A stretch of DNA of 64,000 bases from CAYZJV01 sp049310885 (GCF_049310885.1 NZ_JBMDYO010000004.1:124001-188000), one strand, 5' to 3'; counted from the first letter of the stretch, positions 37,201-46,089 are shown. The notes: generated by a model from the letters alone, not told the origin. Made by a program: numbers and translations.

Positions 37201-39025
37201 CCTCTGTGGTAAGTGTAGCCAAATCAACGTTGAGTAAAGAGGAGGTCAAATCTCCACTGAAGGTAGTTGCGAGATTGAATCGTTGCTCATCTACCGCAAG
37301 ATTTGCGATACCAATTTCAGCAGTTCCCCTTCCCTCATTCAAATCGTTTGAAAGGGTCATATTAATATTCCCTTCAAGAGATGTGTCCTCTGCTATCAAT
37401 GCAGAGACCGTGGGAGAGAGTTTCTCTAATAGGGGCTGGAACAATCGTGGTTGCGTATTATCAAGTCTCAAGGAGATCCGTGATAATGAATCCTCCAGTA
37501 AATGGTTTACTGTAAGCTCAATCCCATTGGTATGAGTTGCATAAAGTGAGAGTTCTGGAGTTTCCAATTGTCTTGCAGCATAGAGGAAATTGGCATCGAC
37601 CGATCCTTCAATCCCACTACTTTCAAGATTTCTGACGAAAATCTGCGAACTCTCCATTGCCATAACGTGGTCAAGTGCTATTGATCCTGAAACTTGTCCA
37701 GAGGTTTGCTCAAGGAATGGTATGGTTGTCTCGACAGTCAGATCGAAACTTGATTCACCCTTTACACTGCCATCGGTACGATCTAATAGGGCAAGTATGT
37801 ACGCTTCATCGAATGTCGCAACATCTAAAGTCTCGAGAGTGGTCTCGGATAAAAGCCCCATTCCGATTATCGGCGTAAAGCGTAACTTTCGTATGTTTAT
37901 TTGGAATCTATCGAAATCCTTTGCAAAAGTTATTTCGGCTTTCGGGCGTAACGCTTCAATGGTTAAGTCTCCTCCATGGGAAATCTGCAAATATTCCGGT
38001 GATTCTAAGAGGAGCCTGGGGTTGTCTTGCTGTTGAGGATCGAGAGATGCATCGAGTTCCTTGATCATCGCTATCCAACCATCATAGGCGATTTCCACCG
38101 ATGGAAAAGATGCTGAGATGGAAGGAATACTATCAGCGGAGATGCGGGCGTTTGCAGATATCGAATCAAACGACAATATTGCCAATTTCTTTTGCATGTA
38201 TGTTTGAGCCTGTACCGATTCCAGAGTCATTGCAGCGACTCCTTCAAGATCCAGTAATTTGTCCATCGATTCGGATACAAAAGATGCTTGCCAAGTATCC
38301 AAGTGACTTTCTAAACCAAGTTCATGTGAAGTAAAAGAACTGTTTTGAGAATCAAGTCGTAATCCAACGCCACCTGTGATAGTTCTTCCCAAAGTGAGGG
38401 AGGTATCGGTACCGGACGCAATTATTTGAGGATGTTCCAGAGAGAAGCCGACGGTTTCCAATCGTGCTTGCGTAATGGCTCCATCGACAATAGTGGCGAT
38501 TCCTGCAAATTCTTCCAATGACAGGTTTATGTCTTTTTGGCCATATGTGACTCTACCATCAGTCAATGTTACGATGATTGTCCGATCCGCAAGCAGAGAG
38601 GAAAATGCATTATTTGTGGGGACCCCACCGGTATTGGGACTCAGACTTGAAATCGAATTTTGGTCAATATCGATTATCACTCCATCCAAAGAAACTGGTA
38701 TGGATTTTGGATACAGTGTTCCCCATAAAAGGCGATAGGCAGGGATTCCAATTTCGATGGATCTAACGTTTACCAAAGACTTCTTTTCTTGGTTTTGGAG
38801 AGAAATATCATGCACGGTTATTCGCTTGAAGAGTGAAGTTTCTATAGAGCCGATGGTAACGGTATTTGCTCCTGATCCAGAAACCTCCTGCAAGATGGTT
38901 TTTGCAATAGTATCGCCAAGATCGGGTATCAACGCCATACCGTTGAAAATAAATACCACTACGACCGTAATAAGTAGCAAGGCAAGAGATGCGATAATAT
39001 TGAAAGCTGTCGTATGATATCTCAT
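34298..39025 (-). CDS. tamB: TamB-family translocation/assembly module protein
   Basis: A 1575-residue AsmA-like bridge protein with one N-terminal anchor (about 8-32), a long repetitive beta-rich periplasmic body and a C-terminal TamB (DUF490) domain. The last is marked by ATFADDQKIGITVEAP, FRSGEIYYVQKNFYITEGSLRF, NLRARLREFEPDGTRVDIYMVL and a terminal barrel-like FSITKRFEF. TamB-type proteins form hydrophobic grooves carrying lipids to the outer membrane and can partner with BamA-family proteins; in Borrelia TamB is reported to contact BamA. No TamA gene is present, and bamA is 11 bases downstream, so pairing with BamA is a reasonable inference. Confidence 0.9.
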   Translation of the reverse strand: MRYHTTAFNIIASLALLLITVVVVFIFNGMALIPDLGDTIAKTILQEVSGSGANTVTIGSIETSLFKRITVHDISLQNQEKKSLVNVRSIEIGIPAYRLLWGTLYPKSIPVSLDGVIIDIDQNSISSLSPNTGGVPTNNAFSSLLADRTIIVTLTDGRVTYGQKDINLSLEEFAGIATIVDGAITQARLETVGFSLEHPQIIASGTDTSLTLGRTITGGVGLRLDSQNSSFTSHELGLESHLDTWQASFVSESMDKLLDLEGVAAMTLESVQAQTYMQKKLAILSFDSISANARISADSIPSISASFPSVEIAYDGWIAMIKELDASLDPQQQDNPRLLLESPEYLQISHGGDLTIEALRPKAEITFAKDFDRFQINIRKLRFTPIIGMGLLSETTLETLDVATFDEAYILALLDRTDGSVKGESSFDLTVETTIPFLEQTSGQVSGSIALDHVMAMESSQIFVRNLESSGIEGSVDANFLYAARQLETPELSLYATHTNGIELTVNHLLEDSLSRISLRLDNTQPRLFQPLLEKLSPTVSALIAEDTSLEGNINMTLSNDLNEGRGTAEIGIANLAVDEQRFNLATTFSGDLTSSLLNVDLATLTTEGYRLSYTGSIERTRIAPEGTLKINDVESGDTMVTADFERTAEQRYQYRITTPVFAEADFTGDVSWADQGAVNAQGVLSVPGATYPVSIEFAQDVGLFTLISDNLEAALDFVSVPGHITFDLNTRNLPLPPSRGKPFYGQGIINGSLAADFSLAEELFLISSQNLEIDGLAWRENQPFSFSFSVDADPQEVRFQDVVYADQRGVLSGYANIRNQSLLELSTGSLDQFYAVVDLSNEQERLAVSFLPDESNSMISRGTITIEGFDLGRFALFPEETLLQFSFVGETDLDKLAQGHASVTLENTARNSTIRSDIHLEDWGILMDNALYRKNDFTVTIPQGRFSYGGESFLSAQFASLSPLVWRDGSTTATISLSTNLPEAHTLFDWIENIPTSWDSIPTIQADHTKVNLLGAIPWSDGTHFITFDDGKISIEMGENGTIEGSYDFSTHRIDIRAIQGFPIPLLAQGTIEKDDMYVELNGIEFNIEYLNAIFLEPILTFGDSLATGSLIIDGPMDNPDYYGTLIANSAEVSTFWTPGELFSLKNPVITISENLATIAASPVSAVHSSGRRTRGTIQMEFTFEQWGLPHYRIDILEIEDPISLWIPLAPPVDVNVNAMAAGSFSIEGTPTEETLYGDVTVSEGLISFGVGELPNWFKPKTRTSIDMTIRTGRNVTFIFPNEESPILRATFADDQKIGITVEAPSMATTFSGELAFRSGEIYYVQKNFYITEGSLRFPSASTALDDDFMPRINLRARLREFEPDGTRVDIYMVLQEARFDDLNPRFESIPLRSTNEILELLGQNIVSASTARDSGLTSVVAVASAATDVISRLGLLQNTTVSLGFSSIIRESLGLDVFTIRTNLLQNILFEALPGVTADTTVSPIARYLDNTTMYIGKYLLEDFYLQGMLHFRQDSRGNSISFLANDLRIDTELSVEWTNPLATFSFFTQPDELSVFDLFDTMGFSITKRFEF

Positions 39026-39110
39026 GTAGCCATCCGCATATATTCCAGTATACCGGTAATTATCCTGTTTACCTACCCTTTTCTCTCTTCCAATGTAAGC
39101 ATAAACATTC

Positions 39111-39139
39111 TTGCCAAGCGTGGAAAGGTTGGTTAGTAT
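39111..39139 (+). promoter_or_regulatory. Sigma70-like promoter of tmk
   Basis: TTGCCA (39111-39116), a 17-base spacer and TAGTAT (39134-39139). It lies in the divergent tamB/tmk gap and gives a leader of about 35 bases. Confidence 0.5.
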
Positions 39140-39178
39140 GGAGGAACAATATTGTTATTGGAATAGGAGATTTGTCCC

Positions 39179-39799
39179 ATGCAACGTATACTTGAACGTT
39201 TTATCGTCGTGGAGGGTTTGGATGGGGCCGGGACGACCACCCAGATGAAAGCCCTAGCTGAAGCTTTTGACCAAGCCGGTGTTAATTGCCATGCGACGTT
39301 TGAGCCGACCTCCTCTCCATTGGGGAATTTGGTTCGTAGTGTCCTTCGCAAAGAGGTTGTCACCACACCATTGGCATTGGCGATGCTTTTCTCAGCAGAT
39401 CGTGAGGATCACCTCAACCATCCGATCACTGGTATTATAGAGCGCCTTGAGAATGGAACTATAGTAATCTCCGATCGCTATATTTTTTCTTCTCTTGCCT
39501 ATCAATCGGTGGATTGCGGATACGATAAAATAAGTGCTCTAAATGAATTCCCGCTTCCCGAGTTTATCGTCTATATCGATACACCGGTAGAAGCCTGTTT
39601 ACAAAGGATTGATTCACGAGACAATGGACGTGAGATGTTCGAAAGACAGGAATTTCTTGCAAAAGTAAAAGATAATTACGAGATGATTTTCTCGGATTTA
39701 CCCTCAGATGTAACCCTTTTGAGGATCGATGGGCAGAAAAGCCGTGAAGAGATTACCTCATATATTGTTGGAAAGTTACGCGAACGCTCACTTCTCTAA
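39179..39799 (+). CDS. tmk: Thymidylate kinase with P-loop lysine replaced by threonine
   Basis: A 206-residue dTMP kinase. The fold and motifs fit: EGLDGAGTTTQ near residues 12-22, the DRY motif in ISDRYIFSSLAYQ, D/E-rich substrate contacts and the LID segment DSRDNGREMFERQ. In the P-loop the usual GAGKTT reads GAGTTT, so the lysine at position 19 is a threonine. The codon is ACG at 39233-39235. Similar GTTT loops are, from memory, seen in some bacterial Tmk proteins, so this is probably a working variant. AGGAG precedes the ATG. It stands alone on the plus strand and converges with queA. Confidence 0.92.
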   Translation: MQRILERFIVVEGLDGAGTTTQMKALAEAFDQAGVNCHATFEPTSSPLGNLVRSVLRKEVVTTPLALAMLFSADREDHLNHPITGIIERLENGTIVISDRYIFSSLAYQSVDCGYDKISALNEFPLPEFIVYIDTPVEACLQRIDSRDNGREMFERQEFLAKVKDNYEMIFSDLPSDVTLLRIDGQKSREEITSYIVGKLRERSLL

Positions 39800-39806
39800 T
39801 GAATTA

Positions 39807-40841
39807 TCAACGTATGAGCATGGCATCGCCATAACTGAAGAATCGATACCCCTGATCTACTGCATGCCCGTATGCATTCATGATATGCTGTTTACCGGCA
39901 AAAGCCGATACCAGAACCAACAGAGTAGATTCTGGTGTATGGAAATTGGTCAACAATTGATCGACAATCTTGAATTCATAGGGAGGCAGAATGAACAATC
40001 GGGTACTCCCTTCCCCAGAAGGAAGTGTATTGGTGGTACTGTTAAATGCTGATTCCAAGGTGCGTACGCTGGTAGTTCCAACCGCAATAATCTTTCTCCC
40101 TTCTTGTTTTGCTTTATTAATCAACGAGGCACTCTCGTTTGGGATTTCATAATGCTCTAGATGCATAGGGTGATCTTCCAGTTCTTCTGTGCGAACCGGG
40201 AGAAAGGTACCAGGCCCAACATGCAAAGTGACAGGACAAATGAATATACCTCGCTCCTTAATTCTATCGAGAAGCTCTTGGGTAAAATGCAAGCCTGCTG
40301 TCGGTGCGGCTACAGAACCGGAATCTTTAGCGTAGACGGTCTGGTATCTCGATTCATCGCTGAAGGTATCGTCTCTTTTGATGTAGGGAGGAAGCGGGAC
40401 ATGTCCACATGTTGAGAAGAAATGTTCATTTATCGGTTGGGAGAAACGAATGATCTTGCCATCTTCATTCTCAGCTATTATTTGAGCAGTCCATAATTCT
40501 CCTTCGGCATTCGAGAATCTATACTGTTTACCGATTCTTTGTTTCTTGCTCTTTGTCACCATAGCGGTCCACGTATGATCTGGTAACTCATGAAGGAATA
40601 GAAATTCTACCTTACCTCCAGTCTCGCTCTCAGCATACACGCGGGCTTTACGGACTTTGGAATTGTTCACCACCATTACAGAACCGGGTTCGAGATAATC
40701 TGCAATATGGGAAATATGGGAATCGTCAAAGGTTCCGGTTCGTTTATCAAGAACGAGCAGACGACTTTCTCCCCGCTTGTCAGCAGGGAACTGGGCTATC
40801 AACTGTTCGGGAAGGTCAAAAGAGAATTCCTTGGTTTTCAT
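39807..40841 (-). CDS. queA: S-adenosylmethionine:tRNA ribosyltransferase-isomerase QueA
   Basis: A 344-residue enzyme that transfers and isomerises the ribosyl group of SAM onto preQ1-tRNA to give epoxyqueuosine. Signatures LIAQFPADKRGESRLLVLD, MVVNNSKVRKARVYAE, AAPTAGLHFTQELLD, VTLHVGPGTFLPV and LLTNFHTPESTLLVLVSAFAG are intact. I chose ATG 40841, which overlaps ruvB by 26 bases; a longer reading extends further into ruvB. It functions with Tgt (14.7 kb). Confidence 0.97.
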   Translation of the reverse strand: MKTKEFSFDLPEQLIAQFPADKRGESRLLVLDKRTGTFDDSHISHIADYLEPGSVMVVNNSKVRKARVYAESETGGKVEFLFLHELPDHTWTAMVTKSKKQRIGKQYRFSNAEGELWTAQIIAENEDGKIIRFSQPINEHFFSTCGHVPLPPYIKRDDTFSDESRYQTVYAKDSGSVAAPTAGLHFTQELLDRIKERGIFICPVTLHVGPGTFLPVRTEELEDHPMHLEHYEIPNESASLINKAKQEGRKIIAVGTTSVRTLESAFNSTTNTLPSGEGSTRLFILPPYEFKIVDQLLTNFHTPESTLLVLVSAFAGKQHIMNAYGHAVDQGYRFFSYGDAMLIR

Positions 40842-41868
40842 CTGGTTTCCTATCGTATGGTATGTCAAGTAGATTGTAGGCTAAGGATGTAGCCATCCGT
40901 CCCCGAGGGGTTCGTTTGAGATAGCCTTTCTGGATGAGGTATGGTTCATAGAAGTCTTCAAGGGATTCAATGGCTTCTCCAACGGATATCGCGAGTGTCT
41001 CTGCTCCCACAGGGCCCCCATCGTAGAATTGAATAATTGTCTTTAGGATATTTCTATCTTGTTGTTCAAGCCCTTCTCCATCGATTCCCAGTCTTTCCAT
41101 ACTAACACGTACGATCTCATCATCTATGATTCCATCGCCCAGCACTGTAGCATAATCACGCAATCTTCTTAGAAGTCGATTCGCGATTCGTGGAGTACCT
41201 CGAGAGCTCTTGGCCAACAATGCGATGGCAGATTCTTCTATCGATGTATCGAGAATCTTCGCAGATCGTCTTATAATCTGCACCAGTTCCTCTTCTTGAT
41301 AGAATTCAATCCGGCAAGTAATTCCGAATCGACTGTAGAGGGGAGATGATACCTGCCCCGCCTTAGTGGTAGCTCCTATAAGGGTAAAACGAGGAATAGG
41401 TATACGGATTGTGCGGGCAGCGGGTCCCTGTCCTATAACCCAATCGATCTCATAGTCCTCCATAGCTATATAGAGCATCTCTTCCAAGGCTGGCCGCATT
41501 CTGTGAATTTCGTCTATGAAAAATATGCTTCCTTCTGTCACATTGGTCAGAATTCCAGCAAGATCTTTCGGCTTTTCCAATGCTGGTGCACTGGTCATAC
41601 GGATTTCAGCTCCCATCTCATTTGCAATTATGGAAGCAAGGGTTGTCTTACCGAGTCCAGGAGGGCCTATAAGGAACACATGGTCAAGTGAATCTCCCCT
41701 TTCTATAGCGGCACGTATGAAAACAGATAAGTTGTCCTTGATTCTTTGTTGACCTTGAAAGTCAATGAGGTTTTTCGGACGGAGAATGTTCTCTTGTACA
41801 TCCACTTCATTTTGGAAGGTACTAGAAAGTATCGATGTTTCCTGGATGCCATTGGATTCCACAATCAA
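40816..41868 (-). CDS. ruvB: Holliday junction branch-migration helicase RuvB
   Basis: A 350-residue AAA+ motor: N-terminal RPKNLIDFQGQQRIKDNL, Walker A GPPGLGKTTLA, Walker B FFIDEIHRM, sensor region IGATTKAGQVSSPLYSRFG, and a C-terminal winged helix ending PRGRMATSLAYNLL. It drives branch migration with RuvA. The start is a TTG overlapping the ruvA stop by 4 bases, or a GTG two codons later; no ATG is available before the conserved region. Confidence 0.97.
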   Translation of the reverse strand: MIVESNGIQETSILSSTFQNEVDVQENILRPKNLIDFQGQQRIKDNLSVFIRAAIERGDSLDHVFLIGPPGLGKTTLASIIANEMGAEIRMTSAPALEKPKDLAGILTNVTEGSIFFIDEIHRMRPALEEMLYIAMEDYEIDWVIGQGPAARTIRIPIPRFTLIGATTKAGQVSSPLYSRFGITCRIEFYQEEELVQIIRRSAKILDTSIEESAIALLAKSSRGTPRIANRLLRRLRDYATVLGDGIIDDEIVRVSMERLGIDGEGLEQQDRNILKTIIQFYDGGPVGAETLAISVGEAIESLEDFYEPYLIQKGYLKRTPRGRMATSLAYNLLDIPYDRKPDENQGILF

Positions 41869-42500
41869 CCTAGCCTTATAATCGCATTCCTGAAGAGGAA
41901 TTCTTCAGCCTCGTGCAGGTTTTTACCTGAAAGCAGATCGGCGTGCTCTTTGAGCAGTTCGGATATCACGCCGACAGTTTGGCGCTTATCATAACCCATA
42001 TCCGATAGTGCCGCAACAAGGTCATCGAAACGTCTGTCCAAACCGGAACTGGATGTTTGTTGTTTTCCTTTATCATGGGTATCGAATACGACAGTATCAC
42101 GAAGTGCAAGAACAATTTTTTGTGATGTTTTCGGACCAACGCCAGGGATAGAGGAGAGAAAAGTGAGGTCATTGTCATCCAGAGCTTTGATGAATGAACG
42201 CACCTGGACTCCACTTAGTATCTTCATTGCTTGTTTAGGACCAATTCCATTTACTTTGATTAGTTCCAGGAAAAGCAATCGCTCCTCTTCATCGGTAAAA
42301 CCGAATAGCGTCATGCTGTCCTCCCTATGCTGCAACCAACTGAGGAGGCGGACCTGTCTTCTTGCTTCCCCATGTAACTGGGAGAGTTTGCTCGCGGTTT
42401 GCGATGATACGATGAGCTCCAGTTCCAGACCACCATCGGTTCGCAATACTGCGATTTGTGCCCCCACATGGACAACCTCACCTATCACAGCATGTATCAT
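41865..42500 (-). CDS. ruvA: Holliday junction DNA helicase subunit RuvA
   Basis: A 211-residue junction-binding tetramer subunit. An N-terminal OB fold (MIHAVIGEVVHVGAQIAVLRT) is followed by two helix-hairpin-helix motifs (LIKVNGIGPKQAMKIL and LSSIPGVGPKTSQKIVLAL) and the C-terminal RuvB-binding helices (DDLVAALSDMGYDKRQ). The ATG at 42500 overlaps the ruvC stop by 4 bases; an upstream start would lie within ruvC and break the OB fold pattern. Confidence 0.95.
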   Translation of the reverse strand: MIHAVIGEVVHVGAQIAVLRTDGGLELELIVSSQTASKLSQLHGEARRQVRLLSWLQHREDSMTLFGFTDEEERLLFLELIKVNGIGPKQAMKILSGVQVRSFIKALDDNDLTFLSSIPGVGPKTSQKIVLALRDTVVFDTHDKGKQQTSSSGLDRRFDDLVAALSDMGYDKRQTVGVISELLKEHADLLSGKNLHEAEEFLFRNAIIRLG

Positions 42501-42973
42501 GACAACCTCCTGTTTGTAGCTAAACATATAGCTGCAGCCAATGAGTCGGCCGCATGGTCCGGAGAAGGGACCTTTTCCAGTTTCAACAGAAGCCGGACCA
42601 TTTCCTGGACTTGATGCTTCTCGGCGGTTCCGAACCCGGTAACTGCAAGTTTAATCTGCAAGGGTGTAAACAGTTGAACAGGAATACCTTGCAGTGATAA
42701 TTGCTGGATAATCGCACCAATCACTTTAGCTACCCCCATAGCTGAGCTGACATTCTTCGCAAAGTAGATATCTTCCATAGAAACCATCTCAACCTTGAAG
42801 TCTATAGCTAATTTCCCAATATCGTTTGCTATTGCATGGATCCTTTGTTCCATGGATTTGCTGGTAGTGGTACGGACTACACCATAAGAAACAGGCCGGT
42901 ACCGTTGGCCAACGATATCGACCACGCCCCAGCCTGTCTGTGCAATTCCTGGATCGATGCCCAGTACCAGCAT
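42497..42973 (-). CDS. ruvC: Holliday junction resolvase RuvC
   Basis: A 158-residue RNase H-fold endonuclease that cuts Holliday junctions symmetrically. The catalytic acidic residues are visible: Asp7 (GIDPG), Glu67 (SMEDIYFAKN), Asp139 and Asp143 with His140 (SPDHAADSLAAAI). The ruvC-ruvA-ruvB order with 4-base overlaps indicates one translation-coupled unit, with yebC 3 bases upstream. Confidence 0.96.
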   Translation of the reverse strand: MLVLGIDPGIAQTGWGVVDIVGQRYRPVSYGVVRTTTSKSMEQRIHAIANDIGKLAIDFKVEMVSMEDIYFAKNVSSAMGVAKVIGAIIQQLSLQGIPVQLFTPLQIKLAVTGFGTAEKHQVQEMVRLLLKLEKVPSPDHAADSLAAAICLATNRRLS

Positions 42974-42976
42974 GTC

Positions 42977-43723
42977 CTACTCTTCTTCGTCGTTGAAATC
43001 GTCTGGAATCTCCAAGTTGGAGGAGACCTGTTGCACGTCGTCCAGCTCTTCCAACCGGTCGATGATTTTTAGTACTTTCCGGATCTTTTCATCTTCCAAT
43101 GTAACGGTTGTATCGGCAATCTTTTCTACCTCTGCAGAAGTTTCTTTAAAACCTTTCTCTTGTAGCCCTTCCAATACATTAGAGAATTCCCCTGGATCTG
43201 TGTATACTTCGATTACACCGTCTGAGGAACTAATGTCTTCAGCTCCGAGTTCCAAAGCAGCTTCTAGGATGTCATCTTCAGTATAGGATTCACTGTCATA
43301 AGTTATGATTCCCTTCGTCTGGAACATGTATGAGACACTACCACTGGTTCCCAACGAACCACCAAGCTTTGTGAGAGTGCTGCGCACATCGGCAGCAGTC
43401 CTATTTTTGTTATCGGTCAATGTGTCGATAATGATAGCAACTCCACCAGGAGCATATCCTTCATAGGTCAGTTCGTAGTAGGTGGAATTCTCCATTTCAC
43501 CTGAACCTTTCTTGATTGCCCGCTCAATATTGTCTTTTGGCATATTTTCTGAGCGTGCCTTGAGAACAGCTGTGCGCAAACGGGCATTCGAATCGGGATC
43601 ACTCCCACCCATCTTCGCGGCTACCATAATCTCTTTTATCAATTTGGTGAACTTCTGCCCACGCTTAGCGTCTGCAGCTCCCTTTTTGTGCTTAATCGTT
43701 GCCCATTTACTGTGGCCGGACAT
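42977..43723 (-). CDS. yebC: YebC/PmpR-family protein
   Basis: A 248-residue protein of the YebC family, starting with the hallmark MSGHSKWATIKHKKGAADAKRGQKFTKL and containing PKDNIERAIKKGSGE and YEGYAPGGVAIIIDTLTDNKNRT. Members act as DNA-binding regulators or, as reported recently for some, as translation factors relieving stalls at proline runs; which applies here is open. The position just upstream of ruvCAB is the common arrangement. Confidence 0.95.
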   Translation of the reverse strand: MSGHSKWATIKHKKGAADAKRGQKFTKLIKEIMVAAKMGGSDPDSNARLRTAVLKARSENMPKDNIERAIKKGSGEMENSTYYELTYEGYAPGGVAIIIDTLTDNKNRTAADVRSTLTKLGGSLGTSGSVSYMFQTKGIITYDSESYTEDDILEAALELGAEDISSSDGVIEVYTDPGEFSNVLEGLQEKGFKETSAEVEKIADTTVTLEDEKIRKVLKIIDRLEELDDVQQVSSNLEIPDDFNDEEE

Positions 43724-43788
43724 ATCTATGAACCTCTTATTTTTTCAAGTTTGTAACGCGTTAGGGTACCATGTGCCATTTTTCACTG

Positions 43789-44997
43789 TCAAGTGGGCTC
43801 AGTATCTTTACAAATTTCCAAGGCTTCTGACATGTGTATGATAATTGCATCGAGTACCATAAATCCTTTTTCGGTAAGACTGAATCGGACTTCAGTATCA
43901 CTAAAGAGATAGGGATCGATAGTGCTGAGATAGGATACTCGGTCTCTAAAGAGCATTTGAAAATCATATGAAAACCGTCTATTCCACACACGCTTATCTA
44001 TTCCTTCACGAGTTCTCAATGCTACCAATAAGGTTTCAAGCATCAATTGTCTTTCATCTAGAATCTCGTATGTATACGTTGTGAAGGGAGCCTTGTCCAC
44101 ATATGCATGGAGATTGTTTACGCCATTTGTCCTAAGTGCCTGAGAATCGGATTTAAAAAGGGTACCAGCAGCAGACGGCCCGATCCCAATATAATTTTCC
44201 AAGCGCCAATACCGTTCGTTGTGGTGGCTTCGTCCCGCATTATCTCTGCTGAAATTTGATATTTCGTAATGTTCGAAACCACGTGATTTTAGATGATCCC
44301 AACAAGCTTGTAACATCTCTGCTTGACCATCTTCATCCATTACCTGCAGGGTCCCATTATCAACCCGATCAGCCAAAGGAGTACCCTCCTCTACTGTTAG
44401 ATTATAGAGTGATATGTGATTTGGATTGAACAATGCTATAACCACGTCGATATCAGATATCGCATCTTCTATGGTCTGCCCTGGAATACAAGTCACGAGA
44501 TCACAATTCAACCCAAATGATTTCGATTTCCGAAATTCACGAATTATTGATGCGGCACGCATATTTATGCTTATGTTTGCGTTTCTTCCCAAAGTTTTCA
44601 CATGACGCTCATTCATAGATTGAATTCCGATACTCAAACGATCGAGCCCATGATCGAATAATGTCTCATGCTCAATACGTAGAGATTCGGGATTCATCTC
44701 AATTGAAGTTTCTCCAGTGGGTCCATGTGTTCCTATAAGGTCCAGCAATCCTTGTAGATCTTCAATTGGTAACAGACCAGGATTTCCACCTCCGATATAG
44801 GCTGTCGAAAATGGTGTTTCCAAGTTACCAACAAGAAACCGAAGTTCTTGTATGATTTTTTGACCGAATGTTTTTCGTTCTTCAACTACGTTTGAAATGA
44901 CCTCAGAATAGAAGGCGCAGTAGGAACATTTGCTAGTACAGAATGGAATATGGATGTACAGGGAATATATGTCATGGGGATTGATATGGTTGAGCAT
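43789..44997 (-). CDS. hemW: HemW-like radical SAM protein
   Basis: A 402-residue radical SAM protein with the HemW/HemN start YIHIPFCTSKCSYCAFYS; the CxxxCxxC cluster ligands are Cys18, Cys22 and Cys25. The GGGNPGLLP and LSIGIQSMNERHVKTLGRN motifs are present, as is the C-terminal HemN domain. HemW proteins are heme chaperones rather than true coproporphyrinogen oxidases; the shorter N terminus here fits HemW. Whether this organism makes or uses heme is not shown. A 65-base gap separates it from yebC. Confidence 0.88.
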   Translation of the reverse strand: MLNHINPHDIYSLYIHIPFCTSKCSYCAFYSEVISNVVEERKTFGQKIIQELRFLVGNLETPFSTAYIGGGNPGLLPIEDLQGLLDLIGTHGPTGETSIEMNPESLRIEHETLFDHGLDRLSIGIQSMNERHVKTLGRNANISINMRAASIIREFRKSKSFGLNCDLVTCIPGQTIEDAISDIDVVIALFNPNHISLYNLTVEEGTPLADRVDNGTLQVMDEDGQAEMLQACWDHLKSRGFEHYEISNFSRDNAGRSHHNERYWRLENYIGIGPSAAGTLFKSDSQALRTNGVNNLHAYVDKAPFTTYTYEILDERQLMLETLLVALRTREGIDKRVWNRRFSYDFQMLFRDRVSYLSTIDPYLFSDTEVRFSLTEKGFMVLDAIIIHMSEALEICKDTEPT

Positions 44998-45005
44998 ATC
45001 AGTAA

Positions 45006-46004
45006 TCAGGAGACTCCTCCCATACGATTCAGGGGCCAGAATTTGAAAACTACCCTACCAATAACTGTATTGAGAGGGACAGGACCGAAGTATCTGCCAT
45101 CGTGGGAATTATCTCGATTGTCACCAAGAGGCATCACATAACCATGGGGAACATACGCACCCTGTACGTAATGGGCAGCAGAAGAACGTAGTTTTAGATC
45201 GGAAGGATTAAGTTGGTGTGCGGTCTTCGTCCGTGTAGCCGATACTTGATAATAATCCACCAAGCCTTGATAATTGGATACACTTTGGTAGGTTTGCACC
45301 AAATGGGCTGGCGCTTTATTACTCAAAGAAGCATCCTGGTATGCCATGAGTGCACCATAGGAACGCATACCTGGGTACATTGAGGGATCAAGGGATTGGT
45401 GGGGTCCATCCGAAAGAGCATTTTCTTCTCGGAAAGTAGGATCGGCAGTGAAAGATTGTTGGCCAGCTCCGGAAATGTATGCTGTTCCATCCTTGAATCG
45501 AATGGTCTCACCTCCCAATGCAGCAGCACGTTTGACATACAATCTTTGACGCATATTACCGTCTTCATCTACATCAATATTTATTAGGGAGAAGGTAGCC
45601 ATATAGATAATTTGGGATAAAACATCGAATACAGGTCCTTTGGAGTCGTATTCAGGATTGTAGAAGACGATGATATCGTCCCGAAGTGGATTTCTGTTTG
45701 AAAAAATCTTTTTACCACCAGGGTACAATTCAATCCCATAAGAGGTCTTACTTACAAACACCCTATCTTTGACTAAAAGTGTCTCCACCATGGAGGGAGT
45801 GGGAATCATGAAAAGTTGAAATATGTATTGGTTTATGAGTAAAACGAAAATGACAGCGAAAACAATGGCATCGAGCCAACTGAAAAGTTCTCCTTTGAGT
45901 GTCTTCTTTTCCGATCGCTTGGCTTTTTCCCGAGCTATCCGTTCCAAACGTCTTGTTAGGCCTGTCTCTGTAATATGCTGGATCCAAGCGAAATATTTTA
46001 CCAT
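45006..46004 (-). CDS. lepB: Signal peptidase I
   Basis: A 332-residue membrane peptidase that removes signal peptides. One hydrophobic anchor (about 45-68) is followed by the catalytic serine in IPTPSMVETL (Ser71), the general-base lysine in LYVKRAAALGGETI (Lys158), and box E GDNRDNSHDGRYFGPV near the C terminus. The region between box D and box E has about 100 residues of Gln/Ala/Ser-rich sequence (about 180-280), an insertion relative to minimal signal peptidases. The N-terminal basic segment (about 17-38) is cytoplasmic. It lies 8 bases upstream of hemW. Confidence 0.93.
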   Translation of the reverse strand: MVKYFAWIQHITETGLTRRLERIAREKAKRSEKKTLKGELFSWLDAIVFAVIFVLLINQYIFQLFMIPTPSMVETLLVKDRVFVSKTSYGIELYPGGKKIFSNRNPLRDDIIVFYNPEYDSKGPVFDVLSQIIYMATFSLINIDVDEDGNMRQRLYVKRAAALGGETIRFKDGTAYISGAGQQSFTADPTFREENALSDGPHQSLDPSMYPGMRSYGALMAYQDASLSNKAPAHLVQTYQSVSNYQGLVDYYQVSATRTKTAHQLNPSDLKLRSSAAHYVQGAYVPHGYVMPLGDNRDNSHDGRYFGPVPLNTVIGRVVFKFWPLNRMGGVS

Positions 46005-46032
46005 GGCGTAAAATTACCACAAACGGATGCCA

Positions 46033-46061
46033 TTGACAATAAGTGGTGCTGAAGGTACTTT
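46033..46061 (+). promoter_or_regulatory. Sigma70-like promoter of the PEGA/FGE gene
   Basis: TTGACA (46033-46038), a 17-base spacer and TACTTT (46056-46061). It lies immediately upstream of the chosen start at 46090 and overlaps a possible longer reading, supporting the shorter start. Confidence 0.6.
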
Positions 46062-46089
46062 TCTAAGGATGAAAAAACATGAGGATACT

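Noticed and set aside
37131..38036. Plus-strand frames opposite tamB
   Set aside because: Antisense shadows of a conserved, full-length gene; no plausible starts or known family.
39026..39110. Promoter for tamB on the minus strand
   Set aside because: Only weak matches (for example TATGCT with a poor -35) were found, not good enough to list.
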